From contig CADBTX010000074.1 of assembly GCA_902797705.1 (NCBI GenBank), forward strand, positions 1-5,945: a stretch of DNA of 5,945 nucleotides. The letters are read 5' to 3'. The notes under the pieces were generated by a model. It searched no databases. It saw nothing but the letters and a program-made list of their open reading frames with translations, and was not told the origin of the DNA. Numbering within the stretch: the stretch's first letter is position 1; each line of letters begins with the position of its first letter. The DNA comes from an uncultured Lachnospiraceae bacterium. GTDB taxonomy: Bacteria > Bacillota > Clostridia > Lachnospirales > Lachnospiraceae. The translations under genes were made by a program, and so were the position numbers. Positions 5,640-5,945 of this stretch are shown piece after piece.

Positions 5640-5945
5640 TCAGAACTTTCCTGCCTTTGCAGCCTCTTCGATGGAAACTGCGGTAGAAACAGTCATTCCA
5701 ACCATGGGGTTGTTTCCGGCTCCGATAAGACCCATCATCTCAACGTGTGCGGGAACTGATGAAGAACCTGCGAACTGGGCATCGGAGTGCATACGTCCCA
5801 TTGTATCCGTCATTCCGTAGGAAGCGGGACCTGCAGCCATGTTATCGGGATGGAGTGTACGTCCTGTTCCGCCGCCGGATGCAACTGAGAAGTACTTCTT
5901 TCCTGCCTCTACGCGCTCCTTCTTGTAGGTACCTGCAACCGGATG
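5640..5945 (-). CDS. GGGtGRT-family protein, C-terminal fragment (cut by window edge)
   Basis: 101 codons run in frame from the window edge (HPVAGTYKKERV...) to a TGA at 5642-5640. The hallmark GGGTGRT lies about 24-30 residues into the visible part, followed by LHPDNMAAGPASYG, TDTMGRMHSDAQFAGSSSVP and GAGNNPMVG. This matches the bacterial family named for the GGGtGRT motif (Pfam PF14057, from memory), whose function is not established. The region is rich in Gly, Met and Ser, and the motif looks like a conserved core rather than a linker. The ATG at 5840 is internal, since the conserved motif lies upstream of it. The true start and any upstream partner are outside the window. The gene ends before the hairpin and is probably a separate transcription unit from the hydrolase operon. 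Confidence 0.85.
   Translation of the reverse strand, partial: HPVAGTYKKERVEAGKKYFSVASGGGTGRTLHPDNMAAGPASYGMTDTMGRMHSDAQFAGSSSVPAHVEMMGLIGAGNNPMVGMTVSTAVSIEEAAKAGKF

Noticed and set aside
5640..5840. Separate small 66-residue protein starting at the ATG at 5840
   Set aside because: The same frame continues upstream to the window edge through the conserved GGGTGRT motif, so this ATG is internal.

Overview
The window looks like chromosomal DNA from a Gram-positive Clostridia-type bacterium, most likely Lachnospiraceae-like. This is an inference from protein style and signals. There are strong AGGAGG-type ribosome binding sites, a consensus sigma-A promoter, a CIRCE operator, clostridial-looking ClpB, Ddl and Mur-ligase sequences, and a GGGtGRT-family protein. 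No mobile element, RNA gene, CRISPR array or phage gene was seen. All recognisable genes lie on the minus strand, so transcription runs from high to low coordinates.

In transcription order: (i) 5945-5640 is the C-terminal part of a GGGtGRT-family protein of unknown function, cut by the window edge and followed by a long hairpin (5576-5616), probably its terminator. (ii) 5554-322 is a tight four-gene unit: an alpha/beta hydrolase (5554-4784), a membrane-anchored MurF-like Mur ligase (4787-3219), a D-Ala-D-Ala ligase (3197-2016) and a c-di-GMP phosphodiesterase with a degenerate GGDEF domain (2019-322). The junctions are a 4-nt ATGA overlap, a 21-nt gap and a 4-nt TTGA overlap. (iii) 321-184 is an intergenic region with a perfect-consensus sigma-A promoter interlocked with a CIRCE operator. 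(iv) 183-1 is the first 61 codons of clpB.

Ddl makes D-alanyl-D-alanine, the substrate a MurF-type ligase adds to the UDP-MurNAc-tripeptide, so the middle of the unit is a peptidoglycan-precursor module. The Mur ligase is unusual: where MurF normally has its UDP-MurNAc-peptide-binding domain 1 it has about five hydrophobic segments, and its C-terminus reads LLENDLPD rather than the KGSR-type motif of classical MurF. The hydrolase has a complete Ser-Asp-His triad but no known substrate. The downstream phosphodiesterase may tie c-di-GMP turnover to envelope synthesis, or may simply share the transcript.

The items most worth a second look are the atypical Mur ligase and its cassette, the CIRCE/-35 interlock in front of clpB, the very short predicted leader of the hydrolase mRNA, and the catalytically split GGDEF-EAL protein that starts at a TTG overlapping the ddl stop.
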